64,000 bases of DNA from Haliclystus octoradiatus. Taxonomy: Eukaryota > Cnidaria > Staurozoa > Stauromedusae > Haliclystidae. The position numbers and the translations under genes are program-made. Every line of letters begins with the position of its first letter. Within the stretch, counting starts at the first letter, position 1. The DNA lies in NCBI GenBank assembly GCA_916610825.1, contig OU744447.1, forward strand, positions 10,895,751 through 10,959,750. The letters are read 5' to 3'. Shown here piece by piece: positions 1-13,131 of this stretch. Under the pieces are notes generated by a model. The model had not been told where the DNA came from. It made no database searches and worked only from the letters and a program-made list of their open reading frames with translations.

Positions 1-48
1 TCTTGATTAGCATGCATAGCTTAGATAGCATTTCAGCCAGGTTTGCCA

Positions 49-244
49 GTCAGGGACTGTCTTATGGGAAAAAAATCAGCTCGTCTTGCAAAGATCCCGG
101 CTTAAGCAAGATATATCGGTTTGCAGAGCCGGCTCGTTTTCCATGACAGCTTTTAGTATTATCAGGATTTCGGCAAAGCAAGACAACCCGTTTAGCCAGG
201 GTGATTTTTCTGATATGACACCCCTTACACTGACTGTCCCTGAC
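49..244. mobile_element. Candidate short inverted-repeat element (MITE)
   Basis: The left end reads GTCAGGGACTGTCTTATGGG and the right end, reversed, reads GTCAGGGACAGTCAGTGTAA, so about 200 bp are bounded by imperfect inverted repeats. It sits just beyond the splice donor of the kelch-like exon, inside that gene's first visible intron. No target duplication was recognised and no second copy was found here, so the call is tentative. Confidence 0.35.
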
Positions 245-259
245 TTACTATTTTCTTAC

Positions 260-859
260 CTCACTTTCTGATTTAACACACAAGCCATCACGTTTCAAAT
301 AATCAATCAACTTATCAGCTGGAAGTTGTAAAAATTCTTCATGATCAACAACTCTTGTGAAATATCTATCACAATATTTGTTAGCTTCTTTACTCAATAT
401 ATGGCATTCGTGTAATTCAGCAAAGCTACATATACCAAGACAGTTAGTAGCATCTAATTGTTTTGCAAGAAATTCACAACAAGCTGCTATGACAGGTGAA
501 AGTTGCAAAATACAGGCAACAGGTAGTAAAGACTGTACATTTGTTTCATTAACAGATAAGCATGCTGTATAAGCAAATTTAATAACAGTGTTAACAGCAT
601 CAGGGTCCATATCATTCAGTGTCACTTCAGAATCTAAAACTTCTTTTAAACCACTAGTAAACATTGCATGGAAATATGGTATTGCCGAAGCTAATACAAG
701 TTTGTGAGCTGAAATACGCTTATTCTTAACATTAATAACAACATCGCATAGATAATTATGTTTCCAGAGCTCATTAATTGATTTAAATGATTCCAATACT
801 TGATTTTCTGTAAAATCAAATGTAATATTTGATGCACAAACTGATGATACGACCGCCAT
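260..859 (-). CDS. Kelch-like protein, N-terminal BTB/BACK exon (partial gene)
   Basis: This is the first coding exon of a BTB-BACK-kelch protein, the family of substrate adaptors for Cullin-3 ubiquitin ligases. The 200 codons start at an ATG in a strong context and end at a GAG|GTAAGA donor in phase 0. The gene continues left of the window, so the kelch propellers are not seen. Residues about 30-140 form the BTB domain: LCDVVINV, SAHKLVLAS, then PYFHAMFTSG, a hallmark of the family. NVQSLLPVACILQL, a CC pair and NCLGICSFAELHEC mark the BTB end and the BACK start, and VVDHEEFLQLP continues BACK. From memory it resembles KLHL2/3/17/18/20 most, but one exon cannot decide the member. The few residues read past the donor are intron. 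The open frame and family motifs make this a confident family call. Confidence 0.88.
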
Positions 860-861
860 CT
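847..861 (-). promoter_or_regulatory. TISU/YY1-like element at the kelch-like start codon
   Basis: Read on the minus strand, the start codon lies in GCCAAGATGGCGGTC. This matches the known TISU consensus (SAASATGGCGGC), a combined YY1 site and start codon used by genes with very short 5' leaders. The motif is seen directly; its function here is inferred. Confidence 0.45.
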
Positions 862-2407
862 TGGCAGAAATAAAATCAGATGAGTTAACCTAGAATTGGG
901 CGTGGAGGAATGGGGGTAGCAGAGACCGTCATGGTATTTTGTATGTATGTATGTATGTATTTCATTTTGTCAACAATGGTGACAGGCAAATACAGGGAAA
1001 CTTGTGGTTCCCACTCATGTAAAGCCGTTAAAAAAAGTTAAGAAAGGTTATTAAGATAAAAGTTTTACAAACAAAATTACTACTCAAATATTTACAAGGC
1101 ATTTAGAACTATCTAGCTATTTTCGTCGGTTCCTCATCGGTGCCCAAAATGTTTTTTTTGTATTTAACTGCAATTTTTAAAAATGCTAATTGTCATTCCA
1201 GTTTGATTATACAGTCAATATGAACAGTGTCTAGTTCTTCGTATTCACACAAACGATATTGTATCGATAGTGTCTGTCTTAATTGTAGTTGTATGTTTAA
1301 TTATTTAATTTGTGAAGTAAAGGACAATTCACACGTACATCTATTTGTTGTCCAGAAAAACTAAAAGTCTTGATTATAAAAACTAATTCCGCTCGCAAGT
1401 ATGAAGAACGATGTCCACAGTAGGCCTACAGACTATTAATTTCCATTTCATTTACTTTAAATCAAAAGGTATCCATTCCTGCTGTTATGGCCTATTATGT
1501 TGGCAAACAGTGGCTCAATAACACCCTTTGATACATAAAATTGAATAATTAGCATTTACAAATTACGTACATCTTTGCAGTTTTATACGGTATCAAGACA
1601 CGCTTCTTGTAGAGAAAAACAATTTGAAATTATCTTCCAAGCACATTATCATCTCCTGATAGAATTGAATTCTTTGATGTTTTAGAATATCATCTACATG
1701 TGCATGATGCATGGTAAGGTTCGTTCTATTAATATGTAATGAATCAGCTGTTCGCAATTACTATATACACATAAAGAGCAACGGGTCCGGCTGAAAATTG
1801 AATGAGACAAGAGGAAGGAAAAATCTCTACGAACAATGGTGGATAAAAATGAAAGTAATCATACACATAAGTAATGTAGACACAACACAACTAGTGATCT
1901 TTATAATGTCATGTTGTGTTACATAGTATATTTGAACATTTCAAACATATCAACTTACAGTAAAAGAACGGAAATACTATATAAGGTACCAGACCATATA
2001 TAATCTATATAGTATATACCATCGTAGTGATATAATCATATGTGCATATTACAAATCTACTATATAGTTTAATAATTTACATAAATTGAAATTGTCTTTG
2101 GACACGTTTCTGGTAAATCCTAAAATATGCGATAAGGAAATATAAATGTCTAGCCATGGTCTCAATAGCTTATACCATAACAATATATTTACTTTGTTGG
2201 TTCGCATTTATAACTAGCGAGCGCAAGGAGACCTGGAGACTACAACATTCGTAGGAAATTGAATGATAAACAATCTGCAAGCAATAAGCAATTGATCGAT
2301 CGTGGATGCATTCCGATTTTCAAATGGAAATGCATTTCGTGTCATTCTCAGTAGCTACTATCTACGATACCGCCAAGATCATGCATATCTCTATGTGTAA
2401 CTCTATT
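860..2407. other. Intergenic stretch between two minus-strand genes
   Basis: No coding exon was recognised. A short GTAT microsatellite lies at 941-961. The rest is AT-rich unique-looking sequence holding the promoter side of the kelch-like gene and the 3' side of the UPF0547 gene. I did not find a canonical AATAAA for the latter. Confidence 0.5.
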
Positions 2408-5400
2408 TTAAAAATATGCAATTCGACAAATGCCATTTTGTCTGATAAGTTTAGTATTGATCTCTTCTAATGCAATTCTATAAGAGTTTTCATGTGGATT
2501 ACAATCGTGATTGTTACTATCATACGTTGAATTCATTGAACATTTATCAACTTGGTTCATATTATCATCTTCATTGAGATTTTGTCTTATTTGTGAATCG
2601 TCGTGACATCGTCGAATCGTACTTTGTATATTTTTGCTTTTCATTGCAGACATTTGATTTCCATTTGGCCTAAGTGATTGATGGTGTTTTTTATGTTTCT
2701 TTCCTTTTTCTTCAAGTCCATTTGAAGTACCCTATAGAACAAAACATAGTATTAAATAATTAAAATGGGATGTGAAGTCGTTCGTAATCATACTGCAAAT
2801 TGAATCATAAATTGCTTAAAATTCAAAATCATCTCAAGATTCAACATTTTGGAAACGAGGTAATCTCTGGTCGATTGATAGAATGTATTGTAAAAGACAT
2901 TGTGTTGCATTTTCTGATTTCTAATAATTTAATTATTCCAGATCAGCATGCTTTCCTGAAGTGCAAATCAACATGCCCTCAATTGCTGAAATCTCTAGAT
3001 GGTGAATGGACTGCTTCTGTGAACAAGAAAATGTGTGTTGATGTAGTATAAGGCTTTTGATAGTGTCCTCATGCTAAACGCTTATTAAAATTATAAGCCT
3101 ATGGGATTATTGGTGCTTTGCTGGATAAAACAGCATTTATCCTGTCGTATACGCAGCGTGTGAAAGTTGGAAATGTTTTATCGTATGAAGTTCCTTGTGT
3201 TAGTGGCGTTGCCCAAGAGTCTCACTTTTAGGCCCATTGTTATTCCTTTTATATATCAACTTCAGGGCCTTCTATATACATAGATACATACCTAGATCTG
3301 TATATAGAAGGCTCTGCTCAACGTCGTTCCAAAGTCAATTAGTCAAAAATGTAACTATATTTAAAATTCGTTCAAAAAAAGTATTGAAAATACTTACTCA
3401 AAATAATTAAAATATCTCGTAATAATTTTCAACGATACATTATTTATCCTATATTTATTACATAATTTATCATGTACTCTTATTTACTAACTAATTATTA
3501 ATTTATCCTGTATATATTTAAACCGTGTAGTAATAGTGCGCTATATATGTCTTCTACATGAGTACTCTTTTTGTTGGATTTTAACCCCAATAAAGATACA
3601 TGACTCCCTAGTGACGGCATTCCCAGCTGCACTTCAAATGATAGTGTATAAGAACAGTGTCGGTAATGATATGTTTATCCGTGAATTACTAAGTTATCTA
3701 CTGCGGTGGTGATGGATTTGGACTTACAAGTGATAGATAGACTTTTCGCTTTAAAGGCTCTTTTCTCGATTTGATTCCAAGCAGTTTATCAAGTACGAGG
3801 TCAACAGCTGAATCATCTAACGAAGCTGTGTATCTTTTCTTGCGAAGACGATGGGAAACTAGAATTATTCAATGCAAAATCATAAAAGAATAGAGTAATT
3901 TCGGTTGAGTTACGATTCAGGAAACACGGTCACTGGTAATGCCTGATTTTTATTCAATAGAAACCGTGTTTAGGATTCTTTGATCAGATTGGCTTGTGGT
4001 GTCACTGTTTTGAATAATCTGGGTCCGACGAAATATTCAGCCTTCTGTTATCCTAGATTATTTCAACATTTTCTTCTGAATTTTTTGTTGTTAAAGTTTG
4101 ATCAATAAATCATAAAAGTACTAATTTCCTTCTGAATTTTCTCCAGCCTTCCAGATTCTATATAGAATTGCAGAATTCCCACTCATGTCAAACCCTGGAC
4201 AGAATTCTTCTGGTCCTTTATCTCATGTTTTTTTATCGGTTAAATGAACTCGTTTCAAGCAGAAAAGGTGTCCTAGAAGTGTGAGCATAGTTGACGTTAG
4301 AAACTTTGATTTCGCGCGAAAGGAGATACGATTTTTTATAATTCTGACTTCGTGACCTTATAAATTCTATAGTAAGCGTTCTTATCATTCCGACTGTCGT
4401 TTGGAAAACAGTGAATGATCGTAAATAAAGTAGATTAAACATTAAATATCTCCGCTTATTCGCGTTCAAAATAAGAAATAATTGTCACCATTCTTCTTCA
4501 TTTAGATTCGTCAGCTACCCGAATCTGTGTAAAAAAATTTCGTGTCATGTTCACTTTAACATTTGATCCATAACTGACATTTACTTTTACCTATTTAGCT
4601 CTTACCGGGGCTCTTACCTGAGATACTATTAGATGTGGTCGTGTCGACCGTATCAATTGATTCATGAAAAACATGACCACATGCACACGATCTTTTAAAT
4701 TTCTTTTGCTGAAAAAAAATATTGTAAATTGTAATAATTATAGCAACTGGCATACTGTATTGAAATAATTATAAAAAGACTAATTAGAAGGAAGTAAATA
4801 TTCCAATTAAATAACGTTAAAGTAGCGTTATCTTCATCTATAAAAGTATGTACATGTTGAGGCAAATTAGTTACATTAGAAAAAAAATGATTAACTAGAA
4901 AAAGTTGTCAACGATCTACTATGCATTTCTTTCTTGAGGGGATTTTTAAAACTGGTTCCACTAGCAACAACCTCCATATCGAAAGGAAGATCATTCCACT
5001 AGTCCGAATAACAAATAGATGAACCTAGTTACATCATTTAATGAAGTGTACGTGGGTCATCGAAAGTCAAAGGAATATGCTTTTAATCGTCAAACTTAGT
5101 GCAGACGGTTTTTGAAATTTTAGGGAAATGAAGATTTTGGCAGATCGCAGTATTAAAAAAGGAGACAGGCAAAACGTTGCCGGATATATGGAATGAAAAT
5201 GATATTGCAATTATAGTACACTTCACTTACAAAAATAGTGTAATGTTCAATCAGCTGTGTCCTGTGGTTCATAAATCTAATATAAAACTGCATGTGTTCG
5301 TATAAGAAAATGTTAGCCAGCAGTTCATTTTCGCGTAGCGGTGTATCAGATAGAATGACGTATATGTCGCTGAAATATGATGTAGAAATTCAGCTGCAAA

Positions 5401-7143
5401 TTAACTTTATGTTCCACTATGGCTAATTGAGCAATATATATAGTATTGTCTAATAATTAAACAGATTACTTTAATTTATTTCGATTGTTCTCATATATAA
5501 AAGGTAAATGTAGAAATCATGAAACGTGATTGGTGGAAAAAGTATCGCGATTCATTAGAGACACTTTTATTTCAATTAGTTCTGTGATTTAATACAACGG
5601 ATGCTTTATTTTATGATAAAATGATTTATACTATTAAAGTTGTACTCAACAATCGAAATTGCTAACTCAATATTCAGATTTGTAGGACTATTACACTTTT
5701 TGAAGTTTTGCCAAATTCTTTTAGCTGTAGTTTTGACATTTTTTTATATATATTTTTACTATGGCGTCAATCGGCCGATAAGCAATTTGTTTAATTTTTC
5801 TTAATGATAAAAAGAACATGGAAGTAAAAAAAAATGCTATGGCATCTTTAGGTCACCATACACGTTTAACGAAATTATTCCTTAGTTTTACTATAGATGC
5901 TTTGTATTACACCGTTAAAAACTTAAACTATACATTTGTTATGCTTAATTGGTATTTGAATAATTTAATTAAACCACAAAATTATATTGAAAAGAAAGTT
6001 TTCTCTGGCGGGATATAAACAGCTTTCTTACAACAAAAACGAGTATATATATAATTTATACTTATTGAGTAATTACATTATTTTCAAAGATGGCTTGTTC
6101 TATTTTTCAAAGTCTGTGGATTTATGAAATTCCAGGGACGGCCTGGGACGTGCATGTGAAATAAACAAAATTAATTCGTTTCTATGCAAACACATGATCG
6201 ATATATAATCATATCATGTAATCTTTAGCATGCAGAGAATAGAAAACCCGTCAGAGTATTTTCGGTTGTTTTTGAGTTGATTTTTAAAGATTAACGAAGA
6301 TTGTAAAGGCGATTTCCTAAACTATGAAAAGAAATGTTGACCTCAAACGGTAATATTTGAACCATATTTCAATATCAAATGTCCCATAATTCAATATGGC
6401 TTCTTTCAACCAGCATTAAATATGATTATCATTAGTATTATTGAGAAGAGCTTTCCAAAAAATCAGCGAACCTGTGAAAATCGTTAATGAGAACAATAGA
6501 GCCACCAACTAAATAGTTTATAAGGTTTGAAAAACACAAAAGATAAAATGTTGATTTGAATATTCTGAGAGGATTTACTGACCTCCAATGACGTAGAAAC
6601 AATGACGTTAACAAAATCCTAAATGAGTTCTATTGCGTCAGAACTATAATACACATTACAAAAAAGAATTTCTCTAAAGTATTCTTGGGCGTTTGATAAG
6701 TTATAGATCAAGGTAGTTACAAAAGATGTAAATCTAAATATTATCATATATACTACTTTCAAGCTTTTATCGCAAATGTTTTATTTCTATACTCTATTAA
6801 TTTTCTAGTATACAAGTAATGTTTAAATTGTGATTTTATAAAACTTTGACATTTATCGCGGAAAGAGTTATTAAAAGCTGATTTAGCAGGTTTTAGGAAA
6901 GGTAAAATATTTGATATAATATCAAATACAAGTTTTGATTAGGAATTAGATAATTATTATAAATCTCAAAAGAGCAACAAATGAATAGTGCTAAGAACAC
7001 ATGGTGAATTAAAATAAGAAATTGCCGCCTATCCTCCAAAATTCGAGTAAGAACGACGAACGAGAGAGAGGAATTCGAAATTGTGTGAAAAGTCAACCAA
7101 CCTTACGATTGCAAGCAACGCAAATAATCAAGTCGTTCTCCAT
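2408..7143 (-). CDS. C16orf87: UPF0547 / C16orf87 homologue, four coding exons
   Basis: Four minus-strand exons join in frame to 195 aa: 7143-7102, 4708-4618, 3858-3728 and 2731-2408 (phases 0, 1, 0). Exon 1 encodes MENDLIICVACNRK and exon 2 continues QKKFKRSCACGHVF. Together they give a zinc ribbon, C8-x2-C11-x10-C22-x-C24-G, with the same spacing as human C16orf87 (CPEC...CPCGYIF). Exon 3 is basic (SHRLRKKRYTASLDD). Exon 4 ends with SYRIALEEINTKLIRQ, matching the family C terminus (SVALAEINRKIINQ). UPF0547 proteins are small, probably nuclear and poorly characterised. Human C16orf87 is about 154 aa, so this one has a longer middle. Exon 1 uses a weak donor, AAG|GTTGGT, chosen because it alone keeps phase; a better-looking GTAAGG five bases upstream does not. 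Exon 2 has two GTAAGA donors 12 bases apart, so a 199-aa form ending this exon at 4606 is also possible. The 2.4-kb first intron looks plain; the last intron carries a LINE fragment. Confidence 0.8.
2800..3275 (+). mobile_element. Broken LINE (non-LTR) reverse transcriptase fragment
   Basis: The plus strand encodes pieces of a non-LTR reverse transcriptase: NNLIIPDQHAF, then in another frame KAFDSV (compare the usual SKAFDTV), then RVKVGNVLSYEVPCVSGVAQ followed after a frame break by GPLLF-like and LYIN-like residues. This order matches CR1/jockey-type LINE domains. At least two frameshifts and several stops show it is dead. It lies in the last intron of the UPF0547 gene, in the opposite orientation. 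The clade is uncertain. Confidence 0.72.
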
Positions 7144-8536
7144 CGGAAAATCAACAGTACAGCAGTTTGATAGATAAACGAATCAGTTGAAAGACTTGAA
7201 ATCTACAAATAATTCACGTGAGAACGAACAATGCTTGTCGTTTGATGTCTTCAGTTTTCAGTTTGGATTCTAGACAAAAAGAAAGGAACAAGCATTATAT
7301 AAACAATGAGTTTGTAATAAATTTATGAAAAATCTCTACAGCATTAAGAAATCCCCGCTTCAGATTTCTTTATAACATCTATTATGAATTCGGAACTCTG
7401 ATGCCTACCTGGAAGATGTCCGATCGTCACAAGAATGAAAGTTGAAGTGAATACTACTGTGGCGTCATGTCAAACACGAGACAACATACACACATGATAA
7501 TTATGTTCTCGTTTACAAACAACGCATGCGCATTTATGAGTCAGTTGGTTTATCAGCTGTCAGCTTGCATACAACGCCTCTTCCTACTCAATTTTATTCT
7601 CAACCATATTCGATAACAAAGGCTAAAGTGGTTATATATACAGTACCACCCACTTCAAAAATATCTTCCTCTCCTAACAACATATTGGTTTCTCAATTCG
7701 TTATCTTTTGTTATGACGAACTGTAATGTATATATGCTATATTTGAATCTTACATCATAATTCATTTTAATTCCGTATTAATGATTTGATATTTTAATTT
7801 GGCAAAACATGTACCATTTTAATAGTGATACGTAGGATTAGCAACAATATGACAACAACCAATAGTATTTAAGGTCAATAATTGATAGAGCTAAGGATAG
7901 AGTCAATGCGGAATTGCTGTCTATGTGACTATTATTAGTATATTTTTCTGTCAATGTTCTGGAAGTTTCACATTTTAGTATTGCGATCAACATCCAATTC
8001 AAGAGACAGAGTAATGGTAATCAGTTAAGAAATGTACTTTCATATTATATATTTAACTGTCACAACGTCTTGTATATCATGAATAATTTCAACAGACGAT
8101 CGGACGGTTTAATTATTACATAATTCAAAGAAGAGACATAATCCGGATCATAATCAACTTATAATAGCATAATGATTAATAACTGACTATAGTTTTCGTA
8201 ACTTCAAGACATGGCCGGGATTTCTCATCGTAAATATACCCTCTAATGTAGTTAGTGTTGATCATTTATACGTCTCTACGTCTAAATGCCCGATTGTTCA
8301 TCTCTCGGCTCCTCTATGTTTCCCTCGTTCAATGAGCTGCAAATTCCATAATACAAGGGTATCCACACTTGAGGCGAATGAAGAAACTCGAAAGAAACGA
8401 GTATTTTGGGTTTTTGGAAATTCCATGGTTACAATTTTAAGGAATATGTATGGAATTTAGTGCGTTTAGCTGCCAACTTATCTTTTGAAGTAATTTGATA
8501 AAGGTTTGAATAATAAGGTGTGTCCTTCTAACAATA

Positions 8537-9032
8537 GGGTCGACTCATAAACTAAATCAAAACTCAAACGTTTAGCCTTGACTTGTTCTACTTAGTGCCT
8601 TGATTACTTTGCCAAGCTTTTTCGATAAACGGATAAATAAAGTACTTTCTTTCGAAATACGCATTTGAAAAGGTCAGATCGTTTCAAATCTTGAAAAACG
8701 GAGCACGTCTGAAAAATATTCGAAAATTGTGTTGTTGTTATGGATGAATGCTCGATGTAGTTGTAAGGACCATATAGAGGTATAAGGTACTTAATAGAGG
8801 TATAATGTACTTATACCTATATATGGCATGACGGTGGTGATTCGTCGTGATTAGAAAAAAGACATTATATGACGTCACTTAACTTTGGAACTCCGATTTT
8901 CAAAATTTGAAACGGTACAATTTCCACATGCTTATTTCTCAAAAATAATTATCCGTTTATCAAACAAAAAACCTTGCAACAAGATGAAGATAAAGTAAAA
9001 ACTATTGAGTTTTGAATTTTATGAGTCGACCC
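8537..9032. mobile_element. 496-bp inverted-repeat DNA element (TA target)
   Basis: The element begins GGGTCGACTCATAAA and ends with its inverse TTTATGAGTCGACCC; both ends abut TA, as expected for a TA target duplication (Tc1/mariner-like). The arms extend inward: a left segment with TACTTTGCCAAGCTTTTTCG and GATAAACGGATAA has an inverted counterpart on the right. No coding capacity is seen, so it is a MITE. A related, more decayed copy lies at about 28126-28500 in a TECR intron. Confidence 0.7.
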
Positions 9033-9344
9033 TAATTATGCCATCTACAGAAAAGATGACACATATTTGTAATTCAAATCTGTAACCTTTGTCCATATAA
9101 ATTCTCTACAAATGTCTAATTTAACAACACATTATAGTTTACTATAAGGAAAATCTAATTAAAAATTTATTATTCATAAGCTGGCATACAGTGAGTAGTA
9201 TTTTATTATTCTGTATGTCTAGAATATCCGCCAGGCGCTACCGGCAGTATAAACTGAGCACTCCCTCACTCGCACATCGCATATATATTTAAAAAATTGA
9301 GAGCATTTAGGAAAATCTCTAAAACAAACTTAGTAAAATATCAG

Positions 9345-9427
9345 TACTTTGATCGAATCCTTAATGTGGAATTTGCTGCCAAGAGAGCACAGTTACGCCA
9401 AGACGACGGTTTCACTCATATCGAAAT
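9345..9427 (+). CDS. Orphan exon-like coding segment
   Basis: An 83-base segment lies between a good acceptor (AAATATCAG) and a good donor (GTAAGA) and is open in one frame: YFDRILNVEFAAK followed by RAQLRQDDGFTHIE, ending with two bases over. The composition is far more protein-like than the surroundings. I do not recognise the family. A possible following exon starts after CTGCAG near 9695: the two carried bases plus its first base give ATT, then QGNHVLYVIPL and a stop. No upstream exon was found. It could be an exon of an undetected small gene, a pseudogene remnant, or chance. Confidence 0.35.
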
Positions 9428-11181
9428 GTAAGACATACCGTATACAGTACTCTATATCATATTGAATAAGGCAGCCGATGTAATGTCTTCATGAGGTTTT
9501 TGGGAATAGTAAACCCTGCACGCTCACGGTTGTGATAATTTTACAGTCGATAACATTATTGAAATTTAGGAACCCTTCAAATATGTATATCATGTCATAT
9601 GATGTTCTTCTTTGCACATTACGTTATCGATAAGATATATATGTTGAGTCCGGATAAATTTATTTGAGCACAAGCTTATGTCTTCATGTCTGCAGTTCAA
9701 GGAAACCATGTTTTGTACGTGATACCGTTGTAATCCCATTTATGGAAGAAGCCTGGACAATAATCTCAAGATATGTCTCATGATTTAATTTACTGATTTT
9801 TGATTTTGTAATTTATCTCACTGCCGAGTCAGTAATTAATTTACTTGATTTATTAGATATAGAAATACAGTCAAATACTAGACGTTGTCACCGTTGCTCA
9901 TATGAGTTTCGCGCGATAGCTCTCATCTCATCAGATTTAGTAGCATATTATAGATTGTTTATATCGAATAAACCCGGGGGATAATTCCCCGAAATTTGTT
10001 GACGTGTTGTGCCACTTTTAGTAAAACCATATGGTAAAACCCATATGTACTTATAAAGTTAATAAAGTGGCAGAAAGAAGAAAAATATTAAAGAAGAACC
10101 CGGGAGTAAAACACTTAGTTTGCGCCAAAACTTTGGCTATCCGACTAAGAAATGCATAACAAAATAAGATTAACAACCTGATGAATAAAATTTAAAGAGT
10201 ATAAAGCAGATTGATGTGTAATTACGTCATTATTATTTCAAACATACTTTAAATAGAAAGGCCTACCAAGTTCCAATACTGTGACTACTGTTGCAACATG
10301 CCGACTATTGTTGCAGCCGCTCTGTGCTCTTGATACAAACTCAATAATCAATAATTATGAAACACCTAGCTAAAAATGTTTCTCATTTACAAAACATGCT
10401 TCGAAGTCAAAAACAGTTTGCAAACTGTGATACTGTACACAATTAGATAAATAGTATCGATATAGGATCTTAACCTGATCTTAACCACTCCAGTCATTTG
10501 TTGTCATGGTTATTATTTTGGTCAAATTCCAGCCTCTAGTTTTCTAACTGATAATGAACAGGAGAGGCTGAGAAAACATGGTACAATTTTTGCACAATCC
10601 TTTTTTGACATTTTGAAGTCTTTGTCCTGTTTGTCCAATAAACTTTGGACTGCAAATTCAGTCTAGTACACTTATCATATATTCTAAGAGTTCTACTCCA
10701 ATTAGATCAAGATGAAGGTGGGTTTTGATAATAAGTTTACGTTAAGCGATTGTCAAGTTACTGGCACTGTGCCGGATGCTGATTAAGTTTTTAACTGATA
10801 CATACAGTTTACAGAGAGAGCACAACTCAACTGCACAAGGGCCCAGTCTGCAAATAATGGCTGATCAAATTTGATTTCAGGGCGGAAAAATTTAATCAAT
10901 TTGATGCAGGAAAAGGCGAGGTCCAGACTGCAATGTGTCATATGCGCCCAATATCTTCCAGTTTGCAGTGTTGTAAATACTCGTTACTAAAGTAACGCGT
11001 TACTCATTACTTTTGGAGTAATTTTAGGAGTAATTAGTTACTTTTTTGAGAAAAGTAATAAGTAATCTAATTGATTACTTTTTGAAGTAACGAGTATTAT
11101 TTGAGAGAAAGTAATTGACGTTACTTTTCAAATTACTTTTATGATTACAAAATATTTGCTTTGTTGTCTTGTGATAATTTT

Positions 11182-12923
11182 CAGGGGCGGATCCAGCTGA
11201 AAATCTGACTGGTGCTGAAAGGGGACAATAAAGGGGCGAAACCCCGTCATCTAGGGGGGTCCGGGGGCATTCCCCCCCGGGAAAATTTTGGTATTCAAAA
11301 GCTAATGAAGGGCTGTAACACCACTTTCGTAACTCCATCAGCAATATTTCAACGTAATTATAAAGCTTAGATGATCAAATTTTACACCATCAAATAAATA
11401 AACACAATAAAAACAAAGAAAAAATTAAAAATGTATTTTATTGAAAATAAAAACATCTTGTGCTTAATTAGATCTGCATGCACTCAGACAGGCTATACAG
11501 CATACATTATGAATAAAACGTTTCAAATGCGAAATAATTAACAACTACTTAAATTCAAATAAGCTGTTTAGACATCATCATCATTAGTAATAATTGTAAA
11601 ACAAAAAGTTATATAAATCTTCTGATGTTTAAAATTGTAATTATTACACCCAGTTGTAAAAGGTTTTGAATGCATGTACACAAATGAATTATAGGGGCAA
11701 TCCATCAACATCTGAATAGACGTTCTACAAAAAAGGAATGGAAAACAGATGTATTTTCCCTGTCACTAGACATCAGCAAAACAGCAAGCCTACCCTGGGC
11801 TGGGTCTACCAACAGGCGACAGCGGCGCAAATGGAAGGGTTTGCAGCCAATCATTATTCATTCAGGCTGGAATTATGTCAATGTGTTATCGTAAGATCAT
11901 CTGAATATGTGTGCTGAAACTAAATGGACATAATGATACAATAATTTATTAGGCCTGTAAAAGTAGGCCTATTTATCAGGCCTTAAGGACCTTTGCTGGA
12001 AACGAGAAGAGGATCCACAACCAAAATATGTAAATACAGATCTCAAACATACGGTACTCGGCTACAATAAAATATTGAAACCAGTGAATTTAAAGCCAAA
12101 ATAAAGACTACTAACTTTTAATCTACTAACCTCTTGTGATAATGCATGCAATAGCGCTTCCAATTTTTGATAGGAAAATGAGTTCTTCTTGCAATTCTGG
12201 GAATTTTATTTACATTCTCAAACTTCTTGTTTCCTTGTGCTGATTTTTTACATTGAAAGGTTGATAATAAGTCTTAAATCAGCTAGCTTTTGTCGACTGG
12301 AACTTTCTTCTTTAAATTACATGTTAAATTGTCAATATAGAGCAGATTCTGTAATAGCGCAGCAAGATAATGTTAAGCTTTCCTAGACGCCATGCTTGCA
12401 AAGGTGGAAGGCATAAACAACTTGACTTGATTAGACTTGATAAGTTAACACGAAGTTGAGAACAACACAGTCGGACTTTGTATTGTACTTGATTACTTGA
12501 CGTCATTCTAATTCTAGCACTAAAAAAAGCAATAAAGGTGCTCACTGGTGCTCACTGGTGCTCAAATTCCTGAGATTCCTAATTTAGAGAATATGATTGG
12601 TTGAAACGATTGGGCGAAAGCGAGAATGGAATGTTGATTGTTCTGACTGGTGCTCAAAGACGACATACGATTGGCTTTTAGATTTCCAGGGGTGCTCAGC
12701 CCTTGTTGCTGATTGGAAGATTGCTTTGAATCATTGATCCAATGAAATGGTTCACTGAGAGAGTTCGGGACTGCTATCAGCAGTAAAATATGGCAAATGC
12801 AAAAATAACTGAAATCCTTCCGTTTCTATGGCAATATCAAATTACGTCATTGCGGTAACATCACAGCTTTGAAAATCTGACTGGTGCTCAAGCACCTTTT
12901 GCCCCCCCTTGGATCCGCGCCTG
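11182..12923. mobile_element. hAT-type element nested inside another hAT-type element
   Basis: The ends are CAGGGGCGGATCCA and, inverted, CAGGCGCGGATCCA. The 8-base target ATAATTTT is duplicated exactly at 11174-11181 and 12924-12931. The 1742-bp element has a G/C-rich block near each end, a subterminal repeat GAAAATCTGACTGGTGCT present near both ends, and further copies of CTGACTGGTGCTCA inside. No convincing transposase frame was seen. Because it interrupts the element at 10966-13913, it arrived later. Confidence 0.8.
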
Positions 12924-13131
12924 ATAATTTTCACTGGCGCTGCTGTCACTAAGTTCCGCTTTTTATTGTTCTGTCTGCGATGTAATCTCACATTATTTGC
13001 AGCTTTCACGAGAGCTATTCAAACCAGGTGAATTGTGTGATATATTACCAATAAACCCTATCCCATAACCTATTCTTCTCTGTTCTGACATTGTTCTGTT
13101 GATCAATAGATTCCATAGTTTTTCACTTTTT

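Larger units (their letters stand above)
7144..10965. other. Intergenic region with a foldback element and an orphan exon-like segment
   Basis: Apart from the terminal-inverted-repeat element at 8537-9032 and the exon-like segment at 9345-9427, I recognise nothing here. The sequence is AT-rich, with stop codons in all frames. Bases 7144 onward should hold the promoter of the UPF0547 gene. Confidence 0.4.

Noticed and set aside
11225-11290. G-rich and C-rich runs as a quadruplex or promoter
   Set aside because: They are the subterminal part of the nested hAT-type element and are mirrored by a similar run near its other end.
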